The notes beneath the pieces are model-generated. The model saw only the letters and a list, made by a program, of their open reading frames with translations. It was not told the DNA's origin and searched no databases. A stretch of DNA of 6,727 nucleotides from JAGOEF01 sp029564465. GTDB lineage: Bacteria; Bacteroidota; Bacteroidia; Bacteroidales; ML635J-15. The translations under genes and the position numbers were made by a program. This document shows, one piece after another, positions 6,568 to 6,727 of the stretch (the stretch's first letter is position 1; every line of letters starts with the position of its first letter). The stretch spans positions 1 to 6,727 of the forward strand of contig JAKQPY010000247.1 in assembly GCA_029564465.1 (NCBI GenBank), written 5' to 3'.

Positions 6568-6727
6568 CTATCGGTTTCGTGAATTAACTTTTGTATAGCC
6601 TACCAACCTTTCGTAACCGGCGCTTATATCGTCGTGATAGACAAAAATCTGGTAATCATTCTCGGTGGCCCAATGACTTCCCTCGAACAGGGATTGGTCG
6701 GTGCCATCGGGTGTGCGCACCACATAG
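6568..6727 (-). CDS. C-terminal end of an unrecognised protein, 5' end outside window
   Basis: An open frame enters from the right edge with first full codon TAT (6726-6724) and ends at TAG (6570-6568), giving 52 residues. The stretch is soluble in character, rich in charged and aromatic residues (TENDYQIFVYHDD near the middle, GYERLVGYTK near the end), with no membrane segment or known motif. Its sense codons resemble the neighbouring genes and it lies on the same strand as hutI, with 77 bases between. I do not recognise the family. The visible tail is too short to exclude a chance open frame, but an uninterrupted, compositionally normal frame reaching the edge makes a real gene the likelier reading. 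Confidence 0.6.
   Translation of the reverse strand, partial: YVVRTPDGTDQSLFEGSHWATENDYQIFVYHDDISAGYERLVGYTKVNSRNR

Overview
The window most likely comes from a Bacteroidota chromosome (Bacteroidia-like). The evidence is lipoproteins of Bacteroidota type, a large TPR / beta-propeller / carboxypeptidase-regulatory / OmpA lipoprotein with the domain order of the type IX secretion protein PorE, start sites without clear Shine-Dalgarno sequences, and promoter-like TAnnTTTG -7 boxes. I cannot name the genus.

Layout from left to right: (1) The 5' part of a pentapeptide-repeat lipoprotein gene on the minus strand, cut by the left edge, with its own well-matched Bacteroidota promoter. (2) A minus-strand pair, queE then a porE-like gene, overlapping by four bases (ATGA), so a queuosine-pathway enzyme is translationally coupled to an envelope lipoprotein. 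(3) A divergent intergenic region of about 150 bases leading to a plus-strand MntA/HepT-type toxin-antitoxin pair. The two genes overlap by 8 bases, are clearly AT-richer than their surroundings, and are preceded by a 16-base palindrome abutting a -7 box. (4) Convergent to them, on the minus strand, hutI (imidazolonepropionase) followed after 25 bases by an exported papain/bleomycin-hydrolase-like cysteine peptidase with Asp where the catalytic Asn is expected. (5) At the right edge, the last 52 codons of an unrecognised minus-strand gene, separated from hutI by 77 bases that contain a strong imperfect hairpin.

Most of the window is ordinary housekeeping and envelope DNA. The MntA/HepT cassette is the accessory element: its antitoxin nucleotidyltransferase should AMPylate the tyrosine of the HEPN toxin's Rx4HxY motif, and all the required residues are visible. 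I see no wholly new system. The points most worth follow-up are the palindromic putative operator of the toxin-antitoxin pair, the queE/porE-like coupling, and the altered catalytic residue of the peptidase. There are no rRNA or tRNA genes, CRISPR arrays or insertion sequences that I can recognise, and no gene-free stretch longer than about 150 bases.
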